From: JBBDWK01 sp040902885
Lineage (GTDB): Bacteria; Acidobacteriota; Terriglobia; Bryobacterales; Bryobacteraceae
DNA: 64,000 bases
NCBI GenBank assembly: GCA_040902885.1
Contig: JBBDWK010000075.1
Span: forward strand, 33,613-97,612
Direction of reading: 5' to 3'
Shown here one piece after another: positions 17,425 to 25,766 of the stretch. How positions within the stretch are numbered: position 1 is the stretch's first letter; each line of letters opens with the position of its first letter. Under the pieces are notes generated by a model. That model was given only the letters and a program-made list of their open reading frames with translations. It searched no databases and was not told the origin of the DNA. The position numbers and the translations under genes are program-made.

Positions 17425-18732
17425 TCAGTGCGAGGAGATCGCGACCAGTTCGCGCGCCTTGTGCGTTTCGAGGTACTCGGCCAGCTCGTCGTGGAACTTT
17501 TCGACGATGGAAATTGTCGGCAGGGCCGCCGCGTCGCCCAGCGGGCAGAAGGTCCGCCCTAACATGTTCCGAGCCAGGTCGCCGATGAGCGCGATGTCGC
17601 CGCTCTGTCCCATGCCGTCGTGGAAGCGTTGCAGGATCTTGCGCAGCCACGTGGTGCCCTCGCGGCAGGGGATGCACCAGCCGCAGCTCTCGTGCGCGTA
17701 GAAGCGCATGATGCGAAGCGCCACCTTCACCATGCAGGTGTCTTCGTCCATCACCACGACGCCGCCCGACCCGAGCATTGTCCTGGCTTTGGCCATCGCA
17801 TCGTAGTCCATGGTGAGCTCCATGGCCTCGTCGCCGCGCAGCACCGGACAGGAAGAGCCTCCGGGGATGAAGGCTTTCATCTTCTTCCCGTTGCGCATGC
17901 CGCCGCCCACTTCCTCGATCATCTTTTTCACGGGGAAGCCCAGCGGCAGCTCGTAGACGCCCGGCTTGTTCACGTGCCCGGTCAGGCAGGTCAATTTCGT
18001 ACCGCCGGCTTTGGGGACGCCCAGGGCCGCAAAAGCGGCGCCGCCATCGCGAATGATAGGAGGCACGGCGCAGTATGTTTCGACGTTGTTCAATACCGTG
18101 GGGCACTGGAATGCTCCCACCACAGCGGGAAACGGCGGGCGAATGCGGGGAATGCCGCGCTTGCCCTCCAGCGACTCGAGCAGCGCCGATTCTTCGCCGC
18201 ACTCGTAAGCGCCCGCGCCGGTATGCGTGTAAGCGTCGAAACTGAAACCGGCGCCTAGCAGGTTCTTGCCGAGATATCCGCGCTCGTATGCTTCGGCGAG
18301 CGCCTTGTCCAGGATGTCGATCAAATAGCGATACTCGCCCCGGATGTAGATGTATCCCGCGCGGGCATCCACCGCGAGACCGGCGATGAGCATGCCTTCG
18401 ATCAACTGGTGCGGATCGAATTCCATCAGCAGCCGGTCCTTGCAAGTGCCCGGCTCGCTCTCGTCGGCATTGACCACGATGTACTTTGGCTTCGGCGAAG
18501 TGCGCGGCACGAAGCTCCACTTCATGCCGGTGGGGAAGCCCGCCCCGCCGCGTCCCCGGAGATTGGAGATCTTGAGCTCCTCGACGATCTGCTCCGGCGT
18601 CATCTCCAGAGCTTTCCGGAATGCCTTGTAGCCGTCCGTCGAGAGGTAAGTGTCGATGGACGCCGAGTTTGGCAATCCAAAGCGCCGCGTCAGAACCTTG
18701 ATCTCATGCAAACTCGGCTCGTTATAGAGCAT
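17425..18732 (-). CDS. nuoF: NADH-quinone oxidoreductase subunit F
   Basis: FMN- and NADH-binding subunit of respiratory complex I, 435 residues from ATG at 18732, which overlaps the end of nuoE by 11 bases. Upstream in-frame codons are shadow sequence of nuoE. Visible motifs are GRGGAGFPTG near 60 (NADH site), VNADESEPGTCKDR (FMN site), GAGAYECGEESAL, and the tetranuclear iron-sulfur cluster cysteines C350, C353 and C356 in ESCGWCIPCREG with a fourth in TFCPLGD. It is the last gene of the nuoACDEF transcript; nuoG and later genes are not in the window. Confidence 0.95.
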   Translation of the reverse strand: MLYNEPSLHEIKVLTRRFGLPNSASIDTYLSTDGYKAFRKALEMTPEQIVEELKISNLRGRGGAGFPTGMKWSFVPRTSPKPKYIVVNADESEPGTCKDRLLMEFDPHQLIEGMLIAGLAVDARAGYIYIRGEYRYLIDILDKALAEAYERGYLGKNLLGAGFSFDAYTHTGAGAYECGEESALLESLEGKRGIPRIRPPFPAVVGAFQCPTVLNNVETYCAVPPIIRDGGAAFAALGVPKAGGTKLTCLTGHVNKPGVYELPLGFPVKKMIEEVGGGMRNGKKMKAFIPGGSSCPVLRGDEAMELTMDYDAMAKARTMLGSGGVVVMDEDTCMVKVALRIMRFYAHESCGWCIPCREGTTWLRKILQRFHDGMGQSGDIALIGDLARNMLGRTFCPLGDAAALPTISIVEKFHDELAEYLETHKARELVAISSH

Positions 18733-19201
18733 GCAGATCCTCCAGCAACCGGTCCAGTTTTTCCGGAGTGACGTGGTGATGGTAGTCGTAATTGATCTGG
18801 ATGGCCGGCGCCCACGAGCAGGCCCCGATGCACTCCACCTCCTCGAGCGAGAACAGGCCGTCCGGCGCCACCTCGCGATGGCCCACGCCGACCTTGCGGC
18901 AGGCATGCTCCCACAACTCCGCCCCGCCCAGAAGCAGGCAACTGATATTGGTGCAAACCTGCACGTGATACCTGCCAAGCGGCTTTTTGTGCAGCATAGA
19001 GTAGTAGGTCAGCACCTCCTCTACCTGCAGCGGCGTGACGCCGACGCGGCGCGCCACTTCCTCCACCAGCTCCTGAGTCACGCTGCCGATCTCGTCCTGC
19101 GCGTACAGCAGCATCGGAATCATGGCGGATCGCTGCCGTCCCGGAGGATAGATGGTCAGCAGCTTTTCAAATCTGGCTTCAAGCTCGGGAGAAAACGTCA
19201 T
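18722..19201 (-). CDS. nuoE: NADH-quinone oxidoreductase subunit E
   Basis: Thioredoxin-fold subunit of complex I that carries the binuclear iron-sulfur cluster N1a, 159 residues. The four ligands are visible at C83, C88, C124 and C128 (VCTNISC and CIGAC). The N-terminal helix bundle has PPGRQRSAMIPMLLYAQDE. It is 15 bases downstream of nuoD and overlaps nuoF by 11 bases, so the electron-input module is translated as a unit. Confidence 0.95.
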   Translation of the reverse strand: MTFSPELEARFEKLLTIYPPGRQRSAMIPMLLYAQDEIGSVTQELVEEVARRVGVTPLQVEEVLTYYSMLHKKPLGRYHVQVCTNISCLLLGGAELWEHACRKVGVGHREVAPDGLFSLEEVECIGACSWAPAIQINYDYHHHVTPEKLDRLLEDLHAL

Positions 19202-19216
19202 GTCAAATCGAAGGCG

Positions 19217-20464
19217 TCACCGGTCCGTGTCGCCCAAAACGAAATCCATGCTGCCCATGGAGGCGATTACGTCCGCGATCGGCGTGTTGCGGACCATGGT
19301 GGGCACCGCCTGCAGGTTGCCGAAGCTGGGCCCGTGAATGTGCACGCGGTAAGCCTTGGAAGTGCCGTCGCTGACGACGTAGTAGCCCAGTTCGCCGCGC
19401 GGCGATTCGATCACCTGGTAGACCTCGCCCTCGGGCACGCTGAATCCCTCCGTCACAATTTTGAAATGATAGATGAGAGCCTCCATCTGGGTCTTCATCT
19501 TTTCGCGCTCCGGCAGCACCACGTGAGGCGCTGCCGCCTGAAATGGGCCGGAGGGCATTCCCTCGAGGGCTTGGCGGACAATGCGAACGCTCTGCCGCAT
19601 CTCTTCGATGCGCACCTGGTAGCGCGCGTAGACATCGTTCTCAGTCCGCGTCGGAACCTCGAAATCGAACTGTTCGTAGCTTGAATAGGGATGGGTCTTG
19701 CGCGTGTCCCATGACAGTCCCGCGGCGCGCAGCATGGGACCGGTAACGCCCAGATCGAGCATGTCTTCGAGAGAGATCCGGCCCACGCCCTTCGTGCGGC
19801 CCATCCAGATGCGGTTGTTGGTGAGCAGGTCTTCGTACTCGTCGATCCGGCTTGGAAAGATGTCCATCAGCGTCCGGACCCTGTGCTGCCAGCCGCGCGG
19901 CGCCGCAAGCGCCAGCCCGCCGATGCGGAAGTAGCTGGTCATCATGCGCTGGCCGGAGAACATCTCGAAGATGCGAAGGATCTCTTCGCGCTCCCGGAAG
20001 CAGTACAGGAAGACGCTCATCGCGCCGATATCGATGGCGTGCGTGCCCAGCCACACCAGATGGCTGTTGAGCCGCGTGAGCTCGGTGAGCATGACGCGCA
20101 TCCATTGCGCGTGCGCCGGAATCTCCAGGCCAAGCAGCTTCTCAACCGCCAGGCAGTAGCAGAGATTATTGGAGAGCGGCGCGAGATAGTCCACCCGGTC
20201 GGTAAGAGTAACCGCCTGCTGCCAGGTGAGAGCCTCGCACTGCTTCTCGATGCCCGTGTGCAGGTAGCCGATATCCGGCCGGCAGGAGACGATGATCTCG
20301 CCGTCCAGTTCCAGTTGCAGGCGCAGCACGCCGTGCGTGGACGGATGCTGCGGACCCATGTTCAGCATCATGCGCCGGGGCGCGGCAGCCCCGGTCTCGA
20401 CGCCACTTTCCTCGATGACTTCGACGCCGGGGGCCGTCAGCGTAGTGGAATCCCGATCGCTCAT
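19217..20464 (-). CDS. nuoD: NADH-quinone oxidoreductase subunit D
   Basis: Quinone-site subunit of complex I on the cytoplasmic arm, related to hydrogenase large subunits, 415 residues from ATG at 20464, which overlaps the nuoC stop by four bases (ATGA). Motifs: LNMGPQHPSTHGVLRL near 35, with the histidine of the quinone pocket; GYLHTGIEK; RLNSHLVWLG; and the C-terminal MGSMDFVLGDTDR. An upstream in-frame ATG at 20512 was rejected because it lies within nuoC. Confidence 0.95.
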   Translation of the reverse strand: MSDRDSTTLTAPGVEVIEESGVETGAAAPRRMMLNMGPQHPSTHGVLRLQLELDGEIIVSCRPDIGYLHTGIEKQCEALTWQQAVTLTDRVDYLAPLSNNLCYCLAVEKLLGLEIPAHAQWMRVMLTELTRLNSHLVWLGTHAIDIGAMSVFLYCFREREEILRIFEMFSGQRMMTSYFRIGGLALAAPRGWQHRVRTLMDIFPSRIDEYEDLLTNNRIWMGRTKGVGRISLEDMLDLGVTGPMLRAAGLSWDTRKTHPYSSYEQFDFEVPTRTENDVYARYQVRIEEMRQSVRIVRQALEGMPSGPFQAAAPHVVLPEREKMKTQMEALIYHFKIVTEGFSVPEGEVYQVIESPRGELGYYVVSDGTSKAYRVHIHGPSFGNLQAVPTMVRNTPIADVIASMGSMDFVLGDTDR

Positions 20465-20940
20465 TTGTAACCCATCACCGGATAATCCTTGCGCAGCGGA
20501 TGACCCTCCCATTCCTCGGGAAGCATGATCCGGCGCAGGTCCGGGTGATTCAGGAAGCGGATGCCGAACAGATCGAACACCTCGCGCTCATACCAGTCGG
20601 CCGACCGCCACACGCCCGTGACGGACTCAATCGGCGCGCCGGTTTGCAGGCGGCACTTCAGCCGCAGGCGCTCGCTTCGTTCCAGGCAGTGCAGATGGTA
20701 AACCACCTCGAAGCGAGGCTCGGCCGGATAGCGGTCCACGGCGGTAACGCCGCTCAGCCGTACGAACGCCTGCCCGGCTTTCAGGTAGCCGCAAATCGAA
20801 ACGATCCGGTCCGGAGCAATCTCCAGCGTCAGTTCGCCGCGGTCGTATTTTCCTGTCGCGATGGCCGCGGAATCGAACGATTCCAGGGCGGCAACCACCG
20901 GGAACTCTTTCCATAACTCTTTCCATTGCTCTGGCAACAT
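20461..20940 (-). CDS. nuoC: NADH-quinone oxidoreductase subunit C
   Basis: Peripheral-arm subunit of complex I (30 kDa type), 159 residues. It has the family signature at WYEREVFDLFGIRFLNHPDL followed by RRIMLPEEWEGHPLRKDYP at the C-terminus. It is preceded by nuoA with only eight bases between; in most bacteria nuoB lies at this junction. It is not fused to nuoD; the two genes overlap by four bases. Confidence 0.95.
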   Translation of the reverse strand: MLPEQWKELWKEFPVVAALESFDSAAIATGKYDRGELTLEIAPDRIVSICGYLKAGQAFVRLSGVTAVDRYPAEPRFEVVYHLHCLERSERLRLKCRLQTGAPIESVTGVWRSADWYEREVFDLFGIRFLNHPDLRRIMLPEEWEGHPLRKDYPVMGYK

Positions 20941-20948
20941 GAGAGCGT

Positions 20949-21344
20949 TTACTGCTTCCCGCCCGCTTGGTCAACGCCCGACCAGTCGAGCACGCCTTTC
21001 TTCCAGATATAGAAGAAACCGGCAAGGATCAGGACGATGAAGATCAGCATTTCCACGAAGGCGAACATCTTCAGATCGCGATACACGACCACCCAGGGAT
21101 AGAGGAAGACGGCCTCGATATCGAAGAGAATGAACAGCATCCCGACCAGATAGAACTTTACGCTGAAGCGTTCGCGCGCGCTGCCGGTGGGCGTGATGCC
21201 GCATTCGTACGGAAGGTCCTTCACGCGGTCGCGGACCTTTTTCCCGAGGAGGTAGGAGAGGCCCAGCATCGCCCCCGCCACCGCCATCGCGATGACGGCC
21301 TGGACGAGGATCGGGAAATACACTTCGTTATAGGTGCTGGGCAT
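20949..21344 (-). CDS. nuoA: NADH-quinone oxidoreductase subunit A
   Basis: Small membrane subunit of complex I, 131 residues with three transmembrane helices (about 12-33, 65-87 and 94-115). Between helices 1 and 2 is the conserved loop LPYECGITPTGSARERFSVKFY, which contains the cysteine that moves during the active/deactive transition. FDIEAVFLYPW in helix 2 holds conserved acidic residues. It is the first gene of the operon, divergent from thiS, with 56 bases between the start codons. Confidence 0.95.
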   Translation of the reverse strand: MPSTYNEVYFPILVQAVIAMAVAGAMLGLSYLLGKKVRDRVKDLPYECGITPTGSARERFSVKFYLVGMLFILFDIEAVFLYPWVVVYRDLKMFAFVEMLIFIVLILAGFFYIWKKGVLDWSGVDQAGGKQ

Positions 21345-21379
21345 TTTGCTTTGCCGAAACGGAGGGCTCTAAATTTGAA

Positions 21380-21385
21380 TATAAT
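21380..21385 (+). promoter_or_regulatory. Putative -10 element for thiS
   Basis: TATAAT in an AT-rich patch 16 bases upstream of the GTG start of thiS. No convincing -35 hexamer at 16-18 bases was seen. The same AT-rich patch could also serve nuoA on the other strand. Confidence 0.4.
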
Positions 21386-21400
21386 AATTAGCGAAACAGC

Positions 21401-21622
21401 GTGTCAACCGAGAACAGTTCCATCCCTATCAGCCTGAACGGCGAAATCCACCACATTGCACCGGGAGAAACCATCCTCGACCTGCTTGCCAGACTCGAAA
21501 TCGAGCCTTCCCGGGTGGCCGTGGAACTCGACCGGCGCATCGTGAAGCAGGCCGATTGGGCGTCCACGGCCTTGCCTGAAGGCGCACGGGTGGAGGTCGT
21601 GCAATTCGTCGGCGGGGGCTAG
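21401..21622 (+). CDS. thiS: Sulfur carrier protein ThiS
   Basis: Ubiquitin-like protein of 73 residues starting at GTG. It has the beta-grasp pattern (ISLNGEIHHIAPGETILDLLARL) and ends in the required Gly-Gly (VVQFVGGG), although one further glycine follows. As thiocarboxylate it donates sulfur for the thiazole of thiamine. No other thiamine gene is adjacent and no TPP riboswitch is visible in the short leader. A general role as sulfur carrier for another pathway cannot be excluded. Confidence 0.88.
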   Translation: MSTENSSIPISLNGEIHHIAPGETILDLLARLEIEPSRVAVELDRRIVKQADWASTALPEGARVEVVQFVGGG

Positions 21623-21628
21623 CCGCGC

Positions 21629-21656
21629 TTGACAACCCGTTCCGCCCGACTAGAAT
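21629..21656 (+). promoter_or_regulatory. Near-consensus sigma-70 promoter
   Basis: TTGACA at 21629-21634 and TAGAAT at 21651-21656 with a 16-base spacer. It is placed so that transcription would start about 10 bases before the ATG of the small zinc-ribbon gene at 21672. It is the best promoter seen in the window. Confidence 0.7.
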
Positions 21657-21671
21657 ATTCCTATCTGTTCT

Positions 21672-21812
21672 ATGCAGCCCCATTGCGAGCACAAGCGTAC
21701 CCAAATTCTCGCCCGGCGGAACGGTGTCGATTACGTAGAGTGTATGGACTGCCGGCAAATTTTCGAGGCCGAGGACCTCGAACCCGTCAGCGTTGACGAG
21801 GAAGAAGAGTAA
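21672..21812 (+). CDS. Small zinc-ribbon-like protein (46 residues)
   Basis: ORF of 46 codons beginning MQPHCEHKRTQILARRNGVD. A CxxC pair (CMDC, residues 24-27) and an upstream C5/H7 pair could bind zinc as a half ribbon. The C-terminus is strongly acidic (DLEPVSVDEEEE). It is tightly framed by a near-consensus promoter and by serS, which starts 25 bases after its stop. Base composition and codon choice look coding. The function is unknown; similar miniature zinc-ribbon proteins often bind RNA or act as adaptors. Confidence 0.6.
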   Translation: MQPHCEHKRTQILARRNGVDYVECMDCRQIFEAEDLEPVSVDEEEE

Positions 21813-21837
21813 TCCGTTCGTGCGTTAGCATGAGTAG

Positions 21838-23118
21838 ATGCACGATCTGGGCTTCTTTCGGGCCAATCTGGAGGAGGTCGCCGAGCGCCTGGCGACGCGT
21901 GGCGCCGCGCCCGATACCGCGAAATTCCGGGAGCTGGACGGCCGTCGAAGAGCCGCGATCACGGAAAGCGAAGAACTGAAAAAGCGGCGCAACTCGGAAA
22001 GCGCCGCCATCGCCGCACTGCGAAAGCAGGGTGCGGATACCACCGAGCGCCAGCAGGAAGTGCGCGCCCTGGGCGAGCGCATGGCGGCCCTGGACGCCCA
22101 GGTGAAGAGCCTGGAAGACGAGTTCCGGGAATTGCTGGCCGGCATCCCGAACATTCCTCACGAATCCGTTCCGGTGGGCCGCGATGCCGGCGGCAACGTG
22201 GAAGTCCGCCGCTGCGGAGAACCCCCGGAGTTTTCCTTCGCCCCGAAAGCGCACTGGGACCTGGGGCCTGAACTCGGCGTGTTGGATCTGGAGCGCGCCG
22301 CGAAAATCGCCGGCGCAAGATTCGCGGTTTACTGGGGGCAGGGCGCACGGCTCGAGCGCGCGTTGATCAACTTCATGCTCGATCTGCACACCCGCGAGCA
22401 CGGCTACACGGAAGTCCTGCCGCCGTTCCTCATCAACTCCGCCAGCCTGTTTGGAACCGGGCAATTGCCGAAGTTCGCGGAGGATCTCTTCAAGTGCGAG
22501 GGACACGACCTGTGGCTCGCGCCCACGGCCGAAGTCCCGGTAACGAATCTGTTCCGCGACGAGACCCTGGACGCATCGCAGCTTCCCATCAGCCTCTGTG
22601 CGTACACGCCGTGCTTTCGCAGCGAAGCCGGTTCGTACGGGCGTGACGTCCGCGGCATTATTCGCCAGCACCAGTTCCAGAAGGTGGAACTGGTCAAGTT
22701 TGCGCAGCCCGGGCAGAGTTATGACGAGCTGGAGAAACTTACCGCCAATGCCGAAGAGGTGTTGCGGCGTCTCGGGCTTCCCTATCGCACCGTGGTCCTC
22801 TGCACGGGCGACATGGGCTTTTCCTCCGCCAAGACCTACGACATTGAAGTCTGGCTGCCGGGCCAGAACGGGTACAAAGAAATTTCCTCGTGCTCGAATT
22901 TCGAGGCGTTTCAGGCGCGCCGGGCGGGCATCCGCTTCAAGGCGGGCAAAAAGGCCGAGTTCGCGCACACGCTGAACGGCAGCGGGCTGGCGGTGGGCCG
23001 CACCTGGGTTGCGATTATCGAAAACTTCCAGCAGCGGGACGGCAGCGTCGTCGTGCCGGAGGCGTTGCGTCCTTATTTGGATGCGGAAGTTATCGGCAAA
23101 CAAGGCAAGATTTACTGA
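21838..23118 (+). CDS. serS: Serine--tRNA ligase
   Basis: Class II aminoacyl-tRNA synthetase that charges tRNA-Ser (and tRNA-Sec) with serine, 426 residues. The N-terminal antiparallel coiled coil (about 30-100, rich in Glu, Lys and Arg) reads the long variable arm. The catalytic domain has APTAEVPVTNLFRDE (TxE loop), then motif 2 (CFRSEAGSYGRDVRG) and motif 3 (GSGLAVGRTWVAIIEN). All are intact and the length is normal. Confidence 0.96.
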   Translation: MHDLGFFRANLEEVAERLATRGAAPDTAKFRELDGRRRAAITESEELKKRRNSESAAIAALRKQGADTTERQQEVRALGERMAALDAQVKSLEDEFRELLAGIPNIPHESVPVGRDAGGNVEVRRCGEPPEFSFAPKAHWDLGPELGVLDLERAAKIAGARFAVYWGQGARLERALINFMLDLHTREHGYTEVLPPFLINSASLFGTGQLPKFAEDLFKCEGHDLWLAPTAEVPVTNLFRDETLDASQLPISLCAYTPCFRSEAGSYGRDVRGIIRQHQFQKVELVKFAQPGQSYDELEKLTANAEEVLRRLGLPYRTVVLCTGDMGFSSAKTYDIEVWLPGQNGYKEISSCSNFEAFQARRAGIRFKAGKKAEFAHTLNGSGLAVGRTWVAIIENFQQRDGSVVVPEALRPYLDAEVIGKQGKIY

Positions 23119-23232
23119 CCGCGCGCGGAAAAGCGTCTCTTTCGTCCGTTTTTGAGTGAAAAGTCGTATACATACCCACCGGCCGGGAGTGGCCCCGGGA
23201 ATGCAATCTCGCCGACCCGGAGGAGTACACCC

Positions 23233-23715
23233 ATGGATGAGACCACTCGGACCAACGAGGAAGTCGTTTCGACTTTGAACGAATTGATTGAGACCTGCCG
23301 GGACGGGGAGAACGGTTTCCGGACCGCGGCGGAGAACACGGAGAGCAGCCGGCTGAAATCGATGTTTCGGGAGATTTCCGAGCAGCGGGCCAGATTCGCC
23401 GACGAGTTGCAGCAGGAAGTCAATCGTCTGGGCGGGCGGCCGGCGAAGTCCGGCAGTCTGGCCGGCGCGGCGCACCGCGGCTGGATGAACATCCGCGCGG
23501 GCGTCACCGGCGTCAGCGACCGCCAGACGATTGAAGAGGCCGAGCGCGGCGAGGATTCGGCGGTGAAAGCGTATCGCAGCGCGCTGGCAAGCGGCCTTCC
23601 GAGCAGTGTGCGCTCCATCGTCGAGCGCCAATCCCGTAGCGTCCAGGAAACACACGACCGCATTCGCACTCTGGAGAGAGGCGAACCCGAAACCTTCACC
23701 GGCCGGCCCGTATAA
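23233..23715 (+). CDS. PA2169/DUF2383-like four-helix-bundle protein
   Basis: Protein of 160 residues from ATG at 23233, chosen because GGAGGAG lies at the right distance (23219-23225) and the family starts there. It is a ferritin-like or four-helix-bundle protein of the PA2169/DUF2383 type. The first helix has TNEEVVSTLNELIETCRDGENGFRTAA, cut here into TLNELIETCRDGENGF; the second is SRLKSMFREISEQRARFADE; the third and fourth carry EAERGEDSAVKAYRSAL. Such proteins are associated with stress responses, but their chemistry is unknown. It is a stand-alone gene between serS and udgX. Confidence 0.8.
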   Translation: MDETTRTNEEVVSTLNELIETCRDGENGFRTAAENTESSRLKSMFREISEQRARFADELQQEVNRLGGRPAKSGSLAGAAHRGWMNIRAGVTGVSDRQTIEEAERGEDSAVKAYRSALASGLPSSVRSIVERQSRSVQETHDRIRTLERGEPETFTGRPV

Positions 23716-23787
23716 ACCGCTCCTCTTTGCCGGCGTCCGGGGCAGGCGTTACAACCTGTCCCGGTCTTCGCTCGCGGGCTGCGCCCC

Positions 23788-24444
23788 ATGCCAAAAGTTC
23801 CCGCGCGCTCCGCCGAACCTTGGATTCCGGCGGGCGCGAACCTTGCACAACTGGAATCCGCCGTCCGTAACTGTGAGGGATGCGATCTCTATCGCCACGC
23901 CACACAGGCGGTTTTCGGAGCGGGCAGGGCGGGCGCGCGCATCATGATGCTGGGCGAGCAGCCCGGCGACCGGGAAGACGTAGAGGGCAAGCCCTTCGTA
24001 GGTCCCGCCGGCAAGCTGCTCGACCGCGCGCTGAATGCCTCCGGAATCGACCGGACCGGCGTGTACGTCACCAACACGGTGAAGCATTTCAAGTTCGTTG
24101 AGCGCGGCAAGCGCCGTATTCATCAGAAGCCGACCGCACCCGAGATCGCCGCATGCCGGCCGTGGCTGGAGGCCGAGTTGTCGGTGGTGCGTCCTCTGGT
24201 TCTGGTTTGCCTCGGCGCGACCGCGGCCCAAGCCATGCTCGGCCGAAACTTCCGTATCACCAGAGAGCGAGGCCGATTCGTCGAGCATCCCCTGGTACGA
24301 TACGTAACTTCCACCGCTCATCCCTCCAGCATCCTGCGCATCCCCGAGCCGGACCGCCGCCATGAAGAGTACCGCCTGTTCGTCGAGGATCTGGTTCAGG
24401 TTCGCGAGAAGCTGGAGGAGTTGCAGGGAGGCCGGTCCGCATAA
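23788..24444 (+). CDS. udgX: UdgX-type uracil-DNA glycosylase
   Basis: Protein of 218 residues of the family-4-like uracil-DNA glycosylases. The iron-sulfur cysteines are visible at C29, C32, C123 and C141. Motif 1 is GEQPGDREDVEGKPF (56-70) and motif 2 is TAHPSSILR (177-185). The insert GKRRIHQKP (107-115), with H112, is the hallmark of UdgX. In the characterised mycobacterial UdgX, the equivalent histidine makes a covalent bond to the abasic sugar after uracil removal. This enzyme is therefore predicted to trap itself on uracil-containing DNA. It lies 6-9 kb from dcd, dut and thyX but is not co-transcribed with them. Confidence 0.88.
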   Translation: MPKVPARSAEPWIPAGANLAQLESAVRNCEGCDLYRHATQAVFGAGRAGARIMMLGEQPGDREDVEGKPFVGPAGKLLDRALNASGIDRTGVYVTNTVKHFKFVERGKRRIHQKPTAPEIAACRPWLEAELSVVRPLVLVCLGATAAQAMLGRNFRITRERGRFVEHPLVRYVTSTAHPSSILRIPEPDRRHEEYRLFVEDLVQVREKLEELQGGRSA

Positions 24445-24488
24445 GAGGCAGCTTGGCGTTTTCCGCTGGCGGTGCTATGGTTATCCCT

Positions 24489-25724
24489 ATGATTTCTCGC
24501 CGCTCTCTGCTCCAGACCGCGGCGGCCGGGACCCTGCTTACCTCGTTCCGCAGACCGGCCGCTGCAAAAACGCACACCTACTCGGAAGTTGAGGCCAAGA
24601 TCGCGCGGCGCGATTTCCGCGAGCTGACGAAGGAAGACCTTCCCACGCCGTCCCTGGTAGTGGACCAGGACGTGCTCGAACGCAATCTCCGCCGGATGTC
24701 CGGCCACCTGAAGCAGAAGAGCTTCAATCTCCGCGCGCATTGCAAGATTCACAAGAGCACGGATCTCGCCAAGCGCCAGATCGCGCTGGGCGCCATCGGC
24801 ATCTGCTGCGCCACCATCGCCGAGTCCGAGCTGATGGTGAACGCGGGCATTCCGGGCGTGCTTTGGACCTGCCAGCCCGCCGGCCGCCACAAGATCGGCC
24901 GGGTGGTTTCGCTGTCGAAGCGCTCCCCCGACTTTGCGTGCGTGGTGGACGATCCCGGCATCGTCGATGCGCTGGACGAAGCCGCCGCGACCGTACGCAC
25001 GAAGCAGCGGGTCGCCGTGGACGTCAATGTGGGCATTGACCGGCAGGGAGTCAACGATCCGGACGCCGCGCTGGTGCTGGCGCAGCGGGTGATGGGCAAA
25101 AAGAACCTCGAGCTGATCGGGCTGATGGGTTACTCGGGCGCCGCCTCGCACACCAGCGGCTGGGAGAAGCGGCGCGAGAAGTCGCGCAACGATCTCGCGC
25201 GGCTGCTCGAATCCGTGCATCTCTGTAAGAAATCCGGAGTTCCCGTGGGCATCGTCACCGGAGGCAGCACCGGAACTTACAACATCGACAGCGAGATCGA
25301 GGGGATGACCGAGCTGCAGGCCGGTTCGTACGTATTTATGGACACCGGCTACACCAAGATCGGCGGCCAGGACGGCGGGGAGGTCTATGGCGACTTCGGC
25401 GTTTCGCTGACCATGCTCACCACCGTCCTCAGTCTGCGCGGGCCGGGGCGCGTGGCCATGGACGCCGGCAACAAGGCCATCCTGAAGGTCACAGACCGGG
25501 TCAAGGGCCCGCGCGATATAAAAATTTCCCTGGGCGGCGCCGAATACGGCATTCTGTCGTGGAGCGACGGCGGCCCCGATCTGAAGCTCGGCCAGCGCGT
25601 GGAGCTGATTGTTTCGAACCTGGACGTCAGCACCAACGCGTTCGACCGGTATTACGTCGCGAAAGGCGACAATATCGTCGACGTCTACCCGATCATGGGC
25701 CGGGCGGGCGCCGTCCAGCGGTAA
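24489..25724 (+). CDS. Exported D-threonine-aldolase/alanine-racemase-fold PLP enzyme
   Basis: PLP enzyme of about 411 residues with a twin-arginine signal (ISRRSLLQTAAAGTLL). The start at 24489 places the Tat motif at the N-terminus; ATG codons at 24453 and 24477 are alternatives. The alanine-racemase-like barrel begins LPTPSLVVDQDVLERNL. The PLP lysine is likely in LRAHCKIHKS. HTSGW, ETH-like features and the C-terminal metal-binding region resemble D-threonine aldolase and D-serine dehydratase-like enzymes. Substrate is uncertain: a D-amino-acid aldolase or dehydratase acting in the periplasm. It may share a transcript with plsC, 42 bases downstream. Confidence 0.78.
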   Translation: MISRRSLLQTAAAGTLLTSFRRPAAAKTHTYSEVEAKIARRDFRELTKEDLPTPSLVVDQDVLERNLRRMSGHLKQKSFNLRAHCKIHKSTDLAKRQIALGAIGICCATIAESELMVNAGIPGVLWTCQPAGRHKIGRVVSLSKRSPDFACVVDDPGIVDALDEAAATVRTKQRVAVDVNVGIDRQGVNDPDAALVLAQRVMGKKNLELIGLMGYSGAASHTSGWEKRREKSRNDLARLLESVHLCKKSGVPVGIVTGGSTGTYNIDSEIEGMTELQAGSYVFMDTGYTKIGGQDGGEVYGDFGVSLTMLTTVLSLRGPGRVAMDAGNKAILKVTDRVKGPRDIKISLGGAEYGILSWSDGGPDLKLGQRVELIVSNLDVSTNAFDRYYVAKGDNIVDVYPIMGRAGAVQR

Positions 25725-25766
25725 CCCCGCGCGGAACTTTCCGCGTAAAATGAATACCTGCTTTCC

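Noticed and set aside
21345..21400. TPP riboswitch upstream of thiS
   Set aside because: The leader is only 56 bases and lacks the CTGAGA core; no aptamer fits.
21787..23655. Open frame of 622 codons on the minus strand opposite serS
   Set aside because: serS on the plus strand is complete and conserved; the opposite frame shows no recognisable domain.
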